From Cellvibrionaceae bacterium (GTDB taxonomy: Bacteria; Pseudomonadota; Gammaproteobacteria; Pseudomonadales; Cellvibrionaceae): a stretch of 20,983 nucleotides of DNA. The position numbers were made by a program, and so were the translations under genes. The notes below the pieces were generated by a model. It searched no databases. It was not told where the DNA came from and saw nothing but the letters and a program-made list of their open reading frames with translations. Positions within the stretch are counted from its first letter, which is position 1. Every line of letters starts with the position of its first letter. Location of the stretch: assembly GCA_027012915.1 (NCBI GenBank), contig JALUYN010000071.1, positions 1 through 20,983 of the forward strand. Reading direction: 5' to 3'. This document shows, piece by piece, positions 1-7,774 of this stretch.

Positions 1-70
1 GGTTAGTTTGCCATAAGCTCGGAAGCGAATATAGCAATAGCCTGTGTTGGTGACGATTTTGAGATGGGCT

Positions 71-163
71 TGTTGGGCTTTGCCTTTAGGTACCTACTTG
101 GCACTTCGTTCAACCCAACCTACAGGGCCGCGTAGGTTGGGCTGAGCAGCGCGAAGCCCAACA
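71..163. repeat. Pair of facing REP-like palindromic elements
   Basis: Two related copies face each other. The right copy (132-163) runs from GTAGGTTGGGCT to AGCCCAACA and can fold on itself, with GTTGGGCT (136-143) pairing AGCCCAAC (155-162). The left copy (71-123) is the inverse form, running from TGTTGGGCTT to CCCAACCTAC, with a longer diverged centre. The two meet as a perfect 10-bp inverted repeat (114-123 with 132-141) around an 8-base spacer. Short dispersed palindromes with the GTAGGTTGGG...CCCAACA pattern occur in many proteobacterial genomes. The pattern is seen directly; the assignment to a dispersed family is from memory. Bases 1-70 hold nothing I recognise. Confidence 0.6.
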
Positions 164-184
164 CATACCACCCAACAGAAACAA

Positions 185-231
185 CAAAGGCGCATTTCGA
201 TGAGATCACCCCCACCGAAAATGCGCCTTTG
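185..231 (-). terminator. Intrinsic terminator after the rpsF-rplI operon
   Basis: A 13-bp perfect stem (185-197 with 219-231, CAAAGGCGCATTT and its complement) closes a 21-base loop 24 bases beyond the rplI stop codon. On the minus strand it is followed by TTGTTTCTG, a modest T-rich tract. On the plus strand TTTT follows, so it could work in both directions. Confidence 0.8.
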
Positions 232-255
232 TTTTAGCTATGGGTAAAGCTGAAA

Positions 256-702
256 TTACTCGGCTTCAACCACAACTTTAACTGGCTGAGTCACTTCAGC
301 GTGCAGCTGTACGTCAATGTCGTACTCGCCAACATCACGCAAAGTACCCTCTGGCAGCTTCACTTCAGACTTGGCAACTTCAACGCCAGCTTCGGTGATA
401 GCAGCGGCCAGGTCACGAGTACCCAGAGAACCAAACAGTTTGCCTTCATCACCAGCTTTGGCAGTGATGGTTACAGTCAGTTCAACCAACTGCGCAGCGC
501 GAGCTTCAGCAGCAGCTTTCTTCTCAGCAGCAGCAGCTTCCAGATCAGCACGACGAGCTTCGAACTCAGCTACGTTAGTAGCAGTCGCAGGTACAGCCTT
601 GCCCTGAGGGATCAGGTAGTTACGACCGAAACCAGCTTTAACAGAAACCTGGTCACCGATGTTGCCCAGCTTGCCTACTTTTTCGAGCAGAATAACGTTC
701 AT
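256..702 (-). CDS. rplI: 50S ribosomal protein L9
   Basis: Bacterial L9 binds 23S rRNA at the base of the L1 stalk and projects away from the ribosome, helping to hold the reading frame. The 148-residue product has the usual length. It opens with the conserved N-terminal RNA-binding domain ([13 protein letters not shown], then [13 protein letters not shown] at about 24-36). An alanine/glutamate/lysine-rich connecting helix follows at about 45-75, then the C-terminal domain. The ATG is preceded by AGAGGA at good spacing. It is the last gene of the rpsF-rpsR-membrane protein-rplI operon and lies just before the hairpin at 185-231. The stop is TAA. Confidence 0.97.
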   Translation of the reverse strand: MNVILLEKVGKLGNIGDQVSVKAGFGRNYLIPQGKAVPATATNVAEFEARRADLEAAAAEKKAAAEARAAQLVELTVTITAKAGDEGKLFGSLGTRDLAAAITEAGVEVAKSEVKLPEGTLRDVGEYDIDVQLHAEVTQPVKVVVEAE

Positions 703-768
703 ATCGTTAATCCTCTAATTTTAAATTTTACTTTCCAGCACGGCTCTTAATCAGACCCGATATCAAAC

Positions 769-1623
769 TCAGGCCTTGGGAGCGATTCGCGCTCGAAAAT
801 TTATCCATGTATCCAAGGTTGCCACGGCCATCAACACTAAGGTCAACGGGTTCACCAGCAGCAACGCCAAATAAAACAGTACCAGCCATTGTCCGCCAAA
901 ATTGCGAGCTTTAACCGTAAAGTGCACCAGCGCGATCCCCGAGACCAGTAGTGGCAAGCCAAACAGACTACCCCAGGTGTGATAGTCACCACCCTGCTGC
1001 CAGCTGTACAAAACAGCCGCCAGGCAAAGCAGCGCCTGCACCGGGCTCAGACGCAGTTGATGAAACTCCGACTGAAAACCGCCAGGGTTGTAGAGCGCCG
1101 CCTGCCACCAACGTGCCAGAAACAGGCTCAACATGCTGTTGACTGCAATGACGTAGCACACCAAACCCACCACAAAGGTAACGGAAGGTGTAAATACCTC
1201 AGCATTCCCAGGAGCCTGGGCCTGCATTTGCGTCAACATATCGCCTAATGCATTGGTTACCCCGGCGACCGGATCGGGCTCAGCCCAAGCCAGAATCAAG
1301 CCAGAGAAGCTCGCCATAGCCACCATACCAATCAGGGTTTGCGCCCAGGAGGCGTTCAGCCTCAGGACCAGACCGGCAACAAACGTCGTCGCCAAACCCG
1401 CTATAGTAACCATGGTCATCAAGGGCCCTATATCGCTGATCGCCAGTGCAATCAACGCCGGCAGGGCCGCCCACAACAGAATAATCACTCCATCGGAGAC
1501 TCCACGGCGCAAACTTACCAACGCCACGGTTGCCGGACTTATCAGTGGAAACCAGCTCCCGATGAGAGCTACCACTGTGGCCTGCGCGCGACCACGCATA
1601 ATAAATTCTGCCAGGGCGCGCAT
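769..1623 (-). CDS. Polytopic membrane protein of unknown function (YybS/DUF2232-like)
   Basis: This 284-residue protein is very hydrophobic, with about seven to eight predicted membrane segments, for example around residues 15-38, 45-62, 68-88, 95-115, 147-170, 193-210, 218-238 and 245-270. It has no visible catalytic motif. It lies between rpsR and rplI, starting 9 nt after the rpsR stop and ending 66 nt before rplI, so it must be co-transcribed with ribosomal protein genes. Pseudomonads carry a hypothetical membrane protein at the same place, and Bacillus yybS is also near rplI. The link to the YybS/DUF2232 family rests on that context and the topology, not on an alignment. The ribosome-binding site is weak; Met9 is an alternative start. 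Confidence 0.75.
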   Translation of the reverse strand: MRALAEFIMRGRAQATVVALIGSWFPLISPATVALVSLRRGVSDGVIILLWAALPALIALAISDIGPLMTMVTIAGLATTFVAGLVLRLNASWAQTLIGMVAMASFSGLILAWAEPDPVAGVTNALGDMLTQMQAQAPGNAEVFTPSVTFVVGLVCYVIAVNSMLSLFLARWWQAALYNPGGFQSEFHQLRLSPVQALLCLAAVLYSWQQGGDYHTWGSLFGLPLLVSGIALVHFTVKARNFGGQWLVLFYLALLLVNPLTLVLMAVATLDTWINFRARIAPKA

Positions 1624-1632
1624 GGTTCTGTC

Positions 1633-1860
1633 TTACTCGTGGCTGTCCGTGTATGGCAGCAGAGCCAGGTAGCGAGCGCGCTTAACAGCGGTAGCCAGCT
1701 GACGCTGATACTTTGCCTTGGTGCCAGTGATACGGCTTGGGACAATCTTGCCAGTCTCTGAAACGTACGCTTTCAGAGTATCCAGATCTTTATAGTCAAT
1801 CTGCTTAACACCTTCAGCGGTGAAACGGCAGAACTTACGACGACGGAAAAAACGTGCCAT
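1633..1860 (-). CDS. rpsR: 30S ribosomal protein S18
   Basis: S18 pairs with S6 on the platform of the small subunit. The product is 75 residues, the normal length. It begins [17 protein letters not shown] and contains the conserved [21 protein letters not shown] region followed by the basic [19 protein letters not shown] segment. The start is clear: AAGGAG lies 10 bases before the ATG and overlaps the end of rpsF, whose TAA stop is only 11 nt upstream. This tight spacing suggests translational coupling, which would suit two proteins that act as a 1:1 complex. Confidence 0.98.
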   Translation of the reverse strand: MARFFRRRKFCRFTAEGVKQIDYKDLDTLKAYVSETGKIVPSRITGTKAKYQRQLATAVKRARYLALLPYTDSHE

Positions 1861-1871
1861 GATCTAACTCC

Positions 1872-2312
1872 TTACTCTTCGTCAGCGTCAGCAGCTTTTT
1901 CAGCGGCTGGAGCTTCAGCTTCTTTTTCAGCGGCCGGTTTGGCAGCTTCTTCACGACGCTCTTGACGGTTGTTCTTGCGCTCGCGGCTTTCTTTCTCCGC
2001 TTTCAGGATTGGAGACTCTTCAGTAACAGCCTCGTCCATGCGAATAACCATATTACGCAGAACCGCATCGTTGTAGCGGAAGTTAGTGGTCAGCTCTTCC
2101 AGTACTTCATCAGTACACTCAACATTCATCAGAATGTAGTGAGCTTTGTGGATTTTGTTGATGGAGTAAGCCAGTTGACGGCGACCCCAATCTTCCAGAC
2201 GGTGAATCGCGCCGCCAGCATCTTTAATCGCTGCTGAGTAACGCTCTACCATACCTGGTACTTGCTCGCTCTGATCCGGGTGAACCAGAAACACAATTTC
2301 GTAATGACGCAT
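1872..2312 (-). CDS. rpsF: 30S ribosomal protein S6
   Basis: S6 forms a heterodimer with S18 in the central domain of the 30S subunit. The 146-residue product starts [20 protein letters not shown] and has the typical [21 protein letters not shown] and [14 protein letters not shown] segments within the first 100 residues. Residues from about 105 form a low-complexity Lys/Glu/Ala tail ending DADEE. In E. coli the S6 C-terminus is extended with glutamates by RimK, and the Glu-Glu end here would be a suitable acceptor; this is inference. A strong TAAGGAG lies before the ATG. It is the first gene of its operon, with a promoter at 2434-2462 and a structured leader. Confidence 0.97.
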   Translation of the reverse strand: MRHYEIVFLVHPDQSEQVPGMVERYSAAIKDAGGAIHRLEDWGRRQLAYSINKIHKAHYILMNVECTDEVLEELTTNFRYNDAVLRNMVIRMDEAVTEESPILKAEKESRERKNNRQERREEAAKPAAEKEAEAPAAEKAADADEE

Positions 2313-2389
2313 TTTTGCTCCTTACGGGTTAAAGCCTTCCAACTGCGTACCCACCCTATTCACGGGTAACGCGCCAGTAAGGCAAGGAG
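2313..2389 (-). promoter_or_regulatory. Structured rpsF leader, candidate S6:S18 autoregulatory element
   Basis: The mRNA leader can fold into an interrupted hairpin. Stem pieces are 2335-2338 with 2379-2382 (4 bp), 2342-2344 with 2376-2378 (3 bp), and 2345-2352 with 2364-2372 (8 bp with one bulged base). The bases at 2377-2382 can alternatively pair with the rpsF Shine-Dalgarno region at 2320-2325. A second segment, 2384-2389, is complementary to 2318-2323. rpsF leaders in many bacteria carry a motif with a CCG-containing bulge bound by the S6:S18 complex. A CCCG occurs twice here, but I could not confirm the published consensus. Confidence 0.45.
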
Positions 2390-2433
2390 AACCGGGAAAA
2401 ATCATACAACCCGGCCATATTTAGGGGCCGCAC

Positions 2434-2462
2434 ATACTACAGAGCGCTTCCTCCAATTGCAA
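2434..2462 (-). promoter_or_regulatory. Sigma70 promoter of the rpsF operon
   Basis: On the minus strand TTGCAA (2457-2462) and TAGTAT (2434-2439) are separated by exactly 17 bases. Transcription would start near 2427 and give a leader of roughly 115 nt before rpsF. The rest of the 2313-2556 gap, toward the divergent plus-strand gene, shows no clear second promoter. Confidence 0.7.
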
Positions 2463-2556
2463 GATTGTTGATTTTTTAATCGACCAAAACCACTTTCACG
2501 GCGAAGTCGAACTAGCTAAGCTACTCCGACCTTTACCCCATCTCAGGATTCATCGC

Positions 2557-3024
2557 ATGAAAATCTGGGTCGATGCCGACGCCACCCCCCGCCCCGTCAA
2601 AGAAATTCTCTACAAAGCAGCCATGCGCACCCAGGTGCTGACCATCTTTGTTGCCAATCAGGGGTTAAGCACCCCCAACTCTCCCTATTTGAAGACCGTT
2701 CAGGTACCAGCCGGGTTTGATGTCGCCGACAACTACATTGTGCAGGAGTGTGGAGGCGGGGACCTCGTTATCACCGCAGATATTCCCCTGGCAGCCGAAG
2801 TTGTGGACAAGCAGGCCACAGCCATTAACCCAAGAGGCGAGAAGTACACACGGGAAAATATTCGCCAGCGCCTGGCAATGCGGGATTTTATGGAAGAAAT
2901 GCGTTCGACCGGACAGGTCAGCGGCGGCCCCAAGGCTTATTCGCAGACCGATCGCCAACAATTTGCCAATAGTCTGGACCGATTGCTGGCAAAACGTCCA
3001 GCCAGCAATCACACAAGCAAATAA
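2557..3024 (+). CDS. YaiI/YqxD family protein (UPF0178, DUF188)
   Basis: This 155-residue protein matches the UPF0178/DUF188 family, usually about 150 residues. Visible hallmarks are the N-terminal [15 protein letters not shown] (acidic residues at 5 and 7), the central [12 protein letters not shown] and [11 protein letters not shown] segments, and [12 protein letters not shown] followed by RDFMEEMR. The family is thought to adopt a PIN/NYN-like nuclease fold with clustered acidic residues; its cellular role is not established. The ATG has only a weak CAGGAT ribosome-binding site. It is transcribed divergently from rpsF and is followed after 50 nt by a small unknown gene on the same strand. 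Confidence 0.92.
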   Translation: MKIWVDADATPRPVKEILYKAAMRTQVLTIFVANQGLSTPNSPYLKTVQVPAGFDVADNYIVQECGGGDLVITADIPLAAEVVDKQATAINPRGEKYTRENIRQRLAMRDFMEEMRSTGQVSGGPKAYSQTDRQQFANSLDRLLAKRPASNHTSK

Positions 3025-3074
3025 AGCATTGTGGAATGTGCTGTGCATAGATTTCCCGCAACCAGGAGGAATCT

Positions 3075-3431
3075 ATGACAGACAAGACATGGCTACTGAG
3101 CCCTAAAGCAATTGCGGCCGCACGCAAGTGCATTTCAATTATTGAAAGTGAAGAGGGCATCAAGCTGAAACTGGCACAGCCGGATTTTCTGGAACAACTG
3201 ACAAAACAGGCGCAAGATCAGCGCTCGAGCGAACTGGAAAAAGCCCTGGCCCTGTTAGCGCAATACGCCCCCGCCACGATTCAGGTGAATATGACCACCG
3301 CGCGCCCTCGAAACATCACCTCCGAGACAACGAATGAAGCCTTCGTGCTCTATCACGGTAAACACTACCCCCGATATCAGGATGGAGGAGAATTTCAGGG
3401 GCTTTACCGAGGGCAGCCTCGCTATGCCTGA
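3075..3431 (+). CDS. Small soluble protein of unknown function
   Basis: I do not recognise this 118-residue protein. It is supported as a gene by a strong AGGAGG six bases before the ATG, by unbroken frame, and by filling the gap between the UPF0178 gene and orn. Residues 8-65 look largely helical and charged, with heptad-like leucines and alanines (for example LEKALALLAQYAP). The last 40 residues are rich in Tyr, Gly, Arg and His (HGKHYPRYQDGG, LYRGQPRY) and may be a small beta or extended tail. There is no signal peptide or membrane segment and only one cysteine. It may be co-transcribed with the preceding gene. Confidence 0.75.
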   Translation: MTDKTWLLSPKAIAAARKCISIIESEEGIKLKLAQPDFLEQLTKQAQDQRSSELEKALALLAQYAPATIQVNMTTARPRNITSETTNEAFVLYHGKHYPRYQDGGEFQGLYRGQPRYA

Positions 3432-3506
3432 TAATCGCCTGGAGCCTGCACCAAAATGGTCATCTTAATGGCTCACGCACCAAAGCAGCACGCAAAAATC
3501 CTCGCA

Positions 3507-4049
3507 CTACCCCTGAATAAAGTGCTCCCGGTAGTGCTGCAATTCGGCAATTGAATCGCGAATATCATCCAGAGCCAAGTGCGCTCCTGATTTTTTCACA
3601 CCATCCAGGACATCGGGCCGCCAGCGGCGCGCCAATTCCTTCAGAGTGCTAACATCCAGATTGCGGTAGTGAAAGTAGTCTTCCAACTGCGGCATCCAGC
3701 GCGCCATAAAGCGGCGATCCTGGCAGATAGAGTTGCCACACATGGGAGACTTACCCGCAGGCACCCACTGTTTCAGAAACTCAATGGTATCTGCTTCAGC
3801 GTCAGCCATAGACACGTCACTGCTGAGCACTCGCTCCGTAAGACCTGACTTGCCATGCTGGCGGGTATTCCACTCGTCCATAGCGTCCATAGTCGCCTTG
3901 GATTGCTGAATAGCACGCACCGGCCCCTCGGCTAGAATATTCAACTGAGCATCCGTGACGATGGTGGCAATTTCTATAACGGTGTCCTGCTCAGGCAGCA
4001 GCCCGGTCATTTCCAGATCTACCCAGATCAGATTGTTCTCATTACTCAT
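3507..4049 (-). CDS. orn: Oligoribonuclease
   Basis: Orn is the 3'-5' exonuclease that degrades RNA fragments of two to five nucleotides, including pGpG from c-di-GMP breakdown. From the ATG at 4047-4049 the product is 180 residues and begins [17 protein letters not shown], like E. coli Orn. The DEDDh catalytic set is present: Asp11, Glu13, Asp111 (QDRRF), His157 and Asp162 ([11 protein letters not shown]). Segments [17 protein letters not shown] and [15 protein letters not shown] are typical. An in-frame TTG at 4070 would add seven residues but is less likely, because the family starts at MSxNENN. Orn is divergent from rsgA, a common gammaproteobacterial arrangement. One detail: the usual NSIGQDRR reads NSICQDRR. 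Confidence 0.97.
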   Translation of the reverse strand: MSNENNLIWVDLEMTGLLPEQDTVIEIATIVTDAQLNILAEGPVRAIQQSKATMDAMDEWNTRQHGKSGLTERVLSSDVSMADAEADTIEFLKQWVPAGKSPMCGNSICQDRRFMARWMPQLEDYFHYRNLDVSTLKELARRWRPDVLDGVKKSGAHLALDDIRDSIAELQHYREHFIQG

Positions 4050-4121
4050 AACGCTATTTATTCCTGACAAAATCTCTACAATGGCCCTATGATATTAAAA
4101 AACCAGCCACCGCGATAACCA

Positions 4122-4150
4122 TTGACACTATAGATGGCCAAATCACAAAT
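4122..4150 (+). promoter_or_regulatory. Possible rsgA promoter
   Basis: A perfect TTGACA (4122-4127) stands 39 nt before the first element of the rsgA coding start region, with a poor ACAAAT after a 17-base spacer. Only the -35 half is convincing. I found no clear promoter for orn in the same 139-base gap. Confidence 0.3.
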
Positions 4151-4188
4151 CACCTCCCCGCCTCTTCACAACACACGATTGAGCATTC

Positions 4189-5223
4189 ATGAGCAAACGT
4201 AAACTCAATCGCCGCCAAAGCTGGCGCATTCAAAAAATTCAGGAAGAGCGCGCCGAGCGCGCCGCGAAGAAAGAGGCCCAGTTTCAGCAGGAACTGGACT
4301 CTGGAGCCTTGGGGCAAGAACAACTGGGCCTCGTTATTGCTCACTTCGGCACCCAGGTGGAAGTCGAAACACTGGATCATGAAGGCAATGCCCTACCCGA
4401 GCATCCAACGCAACGGTGCCATATGCGGGCCAACCTTGGCTCTCTGGTAACGGGTGATCAAGTGGTGTGGTGTGACGGCGATTCTCATGGCGTGATTGTC
4501 GCGGTAAATCCGAGAAACTCAGAGCTGAGCCGCCCCGATCCCTATGGCGACATGAAAACCGTAGCCGCCAATATCGATCGCATTGTGATTGTTATTGCGC
4601 CCTACCCCGAGCCTCACCGCAACCTGATGGATCGTTATCTGGTCGCCGCGGAAACGCTCAATATTCAGCCCATCATTCTGCTCAATAAAAGTGATCGTAT
4701 AGACGACAGCAATCGAGAAGAATTACAGGCGATGGAACAGGATTACAAATCACTGGGCTACGAATGGCTCAATGTTTCCACCGTGACCGAGGCTGGCTGC
4801 AAACAGCTGATTGACTATCTGTCCCACTATACCAGCGTATTTGTCGGACAGTCAGGAGTTGGCAAGTCCTCACTGATCAACATGCTCTTACCGGAAGCAG
4901 GCCTCAAAGTGGGCGCTCTATCGGAAGTTCGGCAGAAAGGCACTCACACCACCACCACGGCACAACTGTTCCACTTCCCGCACGGCGGTCATCTGATCGA
5001 CTCCCCGGGCATTCGAGAGTTCGGTTTGTGGCATATGGACAAGCAGGACTTGCTTGAAGGCTTTGTAGAATTTCGGCCCTTCCTGGGTCACTGCAAGTTT
5101 CGTGACTGTGCCCACGAGCGGGAGCCCGGGTGCGCCATTCGAGCCGCCTTAGAGCAAGGCGATATCAGCCACACCCGCATGGGAAGCTATCAATACATAT
5201 TGAACACCCTGGAAGAGGGCTGA
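4189..5223 (+). CDS. rsgA: Small-subunit ribosome biogenesis GTPase RsgA
   Basis: RsgA is a circularly permuted GTPase that checks late 30S assembly and releases RbfA. The 344-residue product has a basic, charged N-terminus (about 1-35), an OB-fold with [10 protein letters not shown], then the permuted G motifs: G4 NKSD at 166-169, G1 GQSGVGKSS at 220-228 and G3 DSPG at 271-274. The C-terminal zinc site is Cys302, Cys307, His309 and Cys315. This order, G4 before G1, is diagnostic. The ATG has a weak upstream ribosome-binding site. It is divergent from orn and followed after 4 nt by the HDOD gene, then psd. In E. coli rsgA is directly followed by psd. Confidence 0.97.
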   Translation: MSKRKLNRRQSWRIQKIQEERAERAAKKEAQFQQELDSGALGQEQLGLVIAHFGTQVEVETLDHEGNALPEHPTQRCHMRANLGSLVTGDQVVWCDGDSHGVIVAVNPRNSELSRPDPYGDMKTVAANIDRIVIVIAPYPEPHRNLMDRYLVAAETLNIQPIILLNKSDRIDDSNREELQAMEQDYKSLGYEWLNVSTVTEAGCKQLIDYLSHYTSVFVGQSGVGKSSLINMLLPEAGLKVGALSEVRQKGTHTTTTAQLFHFPHGGHLIDSPGIREFGLWHMDKQDLLEGFVEFRPFLGHCKFRDCAHEREPGCAIRAALEQGDISHTRMGSYQYILNTLEEG

Positions 5224-5227
5224 GCGC

Positions 5228-6787
5228 GTGCCTATTGAAGCCACCACTCTCTCACCACCCTTGAGCACCCAGGAACTGTTGCAATCACTGCGCAATTTCA
5301 GAACGGCATTACCGATCTCAAATTCCGTAAAGCAGGATGTTATCCGTAGCCTGCACCATCCGAACACCAGCGCTGATCGCGTGGCACGCGCTGTGGCAAG
5401 AGACCCGGCACTGAGCCTCCAGATTATCCTGAGCACCAATCAGCTACTGTCATCCCAAGGCCTCGAAGCCAAGTACCTGGGTCACAGCATCAGCTTGATG
5501 GGCCTGCCTAAAGTCGAGCAAATCGTCCGTGCGGTGCCAGAATACAAGAACAACAATGGCTACGAAGAACAACTCAATCAATGCTGGATAGCTGCCAATC
5601 TGGCGCAGGAGCTAAAACTGGCTGCGTTTGAAGAAGATCAGGAACAACTGTTTTTCAGCTGCCTTTCGATGCGCTTTCACGAGCTTGCCCTGTGGAGCCA
5701 ATACCCCCACAAGATGGAGCAAATCGAGCGACTTAAAGCCAACCCCATCTACGATCACGAACAAGTAGAACAACGCGTGCTCGGCATGACGCTCAACGAC
5801 CTGGGTAAACAGTTGGCGGGCCGCTGGCCATTGCCAGAGACCACACGGCAATGCTGGCGCGAAGGCTTTCAATTGACCGAATCGAACAACGGCGACTACA
5901 TCAGTCAAACCAACTGTATCAAGCTGTGCCATGTAGTTAGCAGCCTTGGCAATCGCAACTGGTACCACCCGGAAACAGTCTCCGCTCTGGAACTTCTGGC
6001 TAAAGAAGCTCGCGTTGACACCAACCAGGTTTCACTGAACACGCGTCAAAGCTGCATTCATGCGCCATTTGCAGGCTGGCAACCGCACCCAGCCGCGCGG
6101 TTATTGATGCAATGGGACCACCAGAAAAATCTGGTGCCACTGTTCTGGGAAAGCAACGCGACCAAGCCTGAAACCACTTCGAATGCGCCAAAACCCAAGC
6201 CTTCTAAGACCGCGCCCGCCCCCTCACTTGAGCCGGAAATTCAGGAAGCCAAGAGCACATCAACGCCCTACCAAGTTCCCAGCGAACTGGACGAACGGCT
6301 GAATCGACTCAGCCATCGTGGCAGCAGTTTTGCCGATCTCAATGAGCTATTGCTGTTTACGCTGGAAACCCTGCAAGACACCATGAATGCCAATCAATCA
6401 ATGATACTGGTGCTCAACAGCGACAGAAGTCATCTGCGGTTTCAGTATTGCAACGGCGCTGACGGGCTTAGCGGCAAGTCAATTGAATTGACACCGAAAC
6501 AAACCGCCCTATTCCAGAAGCTCCTGGAGAAGCCGTCCAGCCTCCGCATAGGCACCAACAACGTGCACCAATGCATTGCCCAACTGTCACCGCGGCTTGC
6601 CAGTATTTTCGCTTCTGAACACTCGGCAATGATGTCTCTTTTTCACAATCAACAGCCTCTGGGCATTATGTTTCTCAAGAAACCTATTCTGAGTACCGCT
6701 GACTTTACCGACTTTAAGAAACTCGGCAGCGCCACCAATAGTGCGATTGCCGAAGTTGCGCGAGTGAGGCATCGTCGAGCGCTCTGA
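5228..6787 (+). CDS. HDOD domain signalling protein with C-terminal GAF-like domain
   Basis: The 519-residue product starts at GTG, 4 nt after the rsgA stop, with GAGGG inside the end of rsgA as a likely ribosome-binding site, so translation is probably coupled. Residues about 20-240 fit the HDOD domain: FRTALPISNSVKQDVI, then ARDPALSLQIIL and the ISLMGLPKVEQIV helix. The usual LLHD-like helix reads RFHELALW at 149-156. A proline/lysine-rich linker spans about 305-350. Residues about 355-515 look like a GAF fold. HDOD proteins are non-enzymatic signalling scaffolds in several bacteria. No effector domain is visible, and the ligand and target are unknown. No membrane segment is seen. Confidence 0.85.
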   Translation: MPIEATTLSPPLSTQELLQSLRNFRTALPISNSVKQDVIRSLHHPNTSADRVARAVARDPALSLQIILSTNQLLSSQGLEAKYLGHSISLMGLPKVEQIVRAVPEYKNNNGYEEQLNQCWIAANLAQELKLAAFEEDQEQLFFSCLSMRFHELALWSQYPHKMEQIERLKANPIYDHEQVEQRVLGMTLNDLGKQLAGRWPLPETTRQCWREGFQLTESNNGDYISQTNCIKLCHVVSSLGNRNWYHPETVSALELLAKEARVDTNQVSLNTRQSCIHAPFAGWQPHPAARLLMQWDHQKNLVPLFWESNATKPETTSNAPKPKPSKTAPAPSLEPEIQEAKSTSTPYQVPSELDERLNRLSHRGSSFADLNELLLFTLETLQDTMNANQSMILVLNSDRSHLRFQYCNGADGLSGKSIELTPKQTALFQKLLEKPSSLRIGTNNVHQCIAQLSPRLASIFASEHSAMMSLFHNQQPLGIMFLKKPILSTADFTDFKKLGSATNSAIAEVARVRHRRAL

Positions 6788-6876
6788 TAACTTCAAGCAA
6801 CCATGGCGCGCTATCTTCCTTCCCCCGACATCACGTAGAATGCCCCATTGTTTTTCCATAGGGACCGATTACAGCC

Positions 6877-7728
6877 ATGAAAGACATGCTGTTCATATAC
6901 CTGCAATACCTGATACCGCAACACCTGCTATCCCGTGGCGCTGGCTGGCTGGCCAACACCCGCATCAAGTGGATTAAAGATCCGTTTACTCGCTGGTTTG
7001 CCAAGCAGTTCAATATCGACATGAGCGAAGCCGTAGAAACCGATCCCTGCGCCTACGATACATTCAACGATTTCTTTACCCGCGCCCTCAAGCCTGGTGC
7101 TCGCCCCATCTGCGACGAAGATAAAGCCATCGTATTTCCGGCTGACGGAGCCATCAGCCAGCTGGGAGACATCCGCCACGGTCGCGTTTTTCAGGCCAAA
7201 GGCCAGGACTACAGCTTGCTGGAATTGGTGGGCGGCGATCCGGAGCTTGCAAAGCCATTTGAAGACGGCAGCTTTGCCACGGTGTACCTGTCACCCAAGG
7301 ACTATCATCGCGTGCACATGCCCTTTGAAGGCACTCTGACTCATATGATTCACGTGCCGGGCGATTTATTTTCTGTGAACGATGTAACCGCCGCCAATGT
7401 TCCCAGGCTGTTTGCCCGCAACGAACGCGTAGTCTGCCTGTTCGACACCGAAGCAGGCCCAATGGCGGTTATTCTGGTGGGGGCCATGATTGTTGCCAGC
7501 ATTGAGACCGTTTGGGCGGGGCAGATCGCGCCGGTGAAGCGAGAAATCAAAACCACGCGCTACAATCAATCCGAGAACATTCACCTCAAGAAAGGAGATG
7601 AATTAGGGCGTTTTAAACTGGGATCTACGGCAATTGTACTGTTTGGGCCGGAGGCATCTAGCTGGCAGGACTCTCTCGACGCAGGTTCGGCCACGCGCAT
7701 GGGAGAGAAGATGGGAGAGATCAACTAG
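6877..7728 (+). CDS. psd: Phosphatidylserine decarboxylase proenzyme
   Basis: Psd converts phosphatidylserine to phosphatidylethanolamine at the inner membrane, the last step in making the main zwitterionic phospholipid. The 283-residue product matches the gammaproteobacterial form throughout: TFNDFFTRALKPGARPI, PADGAISQLG, YLSPKDYHRVHMP, VPGDLFSVN and FARNERVVCLFDTE. The self-cleavage motif LGST is at 248-251. Cleavage between Gly249 and Ser250 would turn the serine into the pyruvoyl cofactor and leave a short alpha chain. The start aligns with E. coli Psd; the ribosome-binding site is poor. It follows the HDOD gene by 89 nt, and no clear promoter is visible in that gap. Confidence 0.97.
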   Translation: MKDMLFIYLQYLIPQHLLSRGAGWLANTRIKWIKDPFTRWFAKQFNIDMSEAVETDPCAYDTFNDFFTRALKPGARPICDEDKAIVFPADGAISQLGDIRHGRVFQAKGQDYSLLELVGGDPELAKPFEDGSFATVYLSPKDYHRVHMPFEGTLTHMIHVPGDLFSVNDVTAANVPRLFARNERVVCLFDTEAGPMAVILVGAMIVASIETVWAGQIAPVKREIKTTRYNQSENIHLKKGDELGRFKLGSTAIVLFGPEASSWQDSLDAGSATRMGEKMGEIN

Positions 7729-7737
7729 ACCTCAGCA

Positions 7738-7765
7738 GGTCGGCTATCAACGCGCTTAGCCGACC
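7738..7765. terminator. Hairpin between the convergent psd and HD-GYP genes
   Basis: A perfect 9-bp stem (GGTCGGCTA at 7738-7746 with TAGCCGACC at 7757-7765) encloses a 10-base loop in the 46-base gap between two converging genes. It is well placed to end transcription in both directions. Neither side has a T-tract, so it is not a classical intrinsic terminator and may instead protect 3' ends. Confidence 0.5.
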
Positions 7766-7774
7766 AATGCCCTG

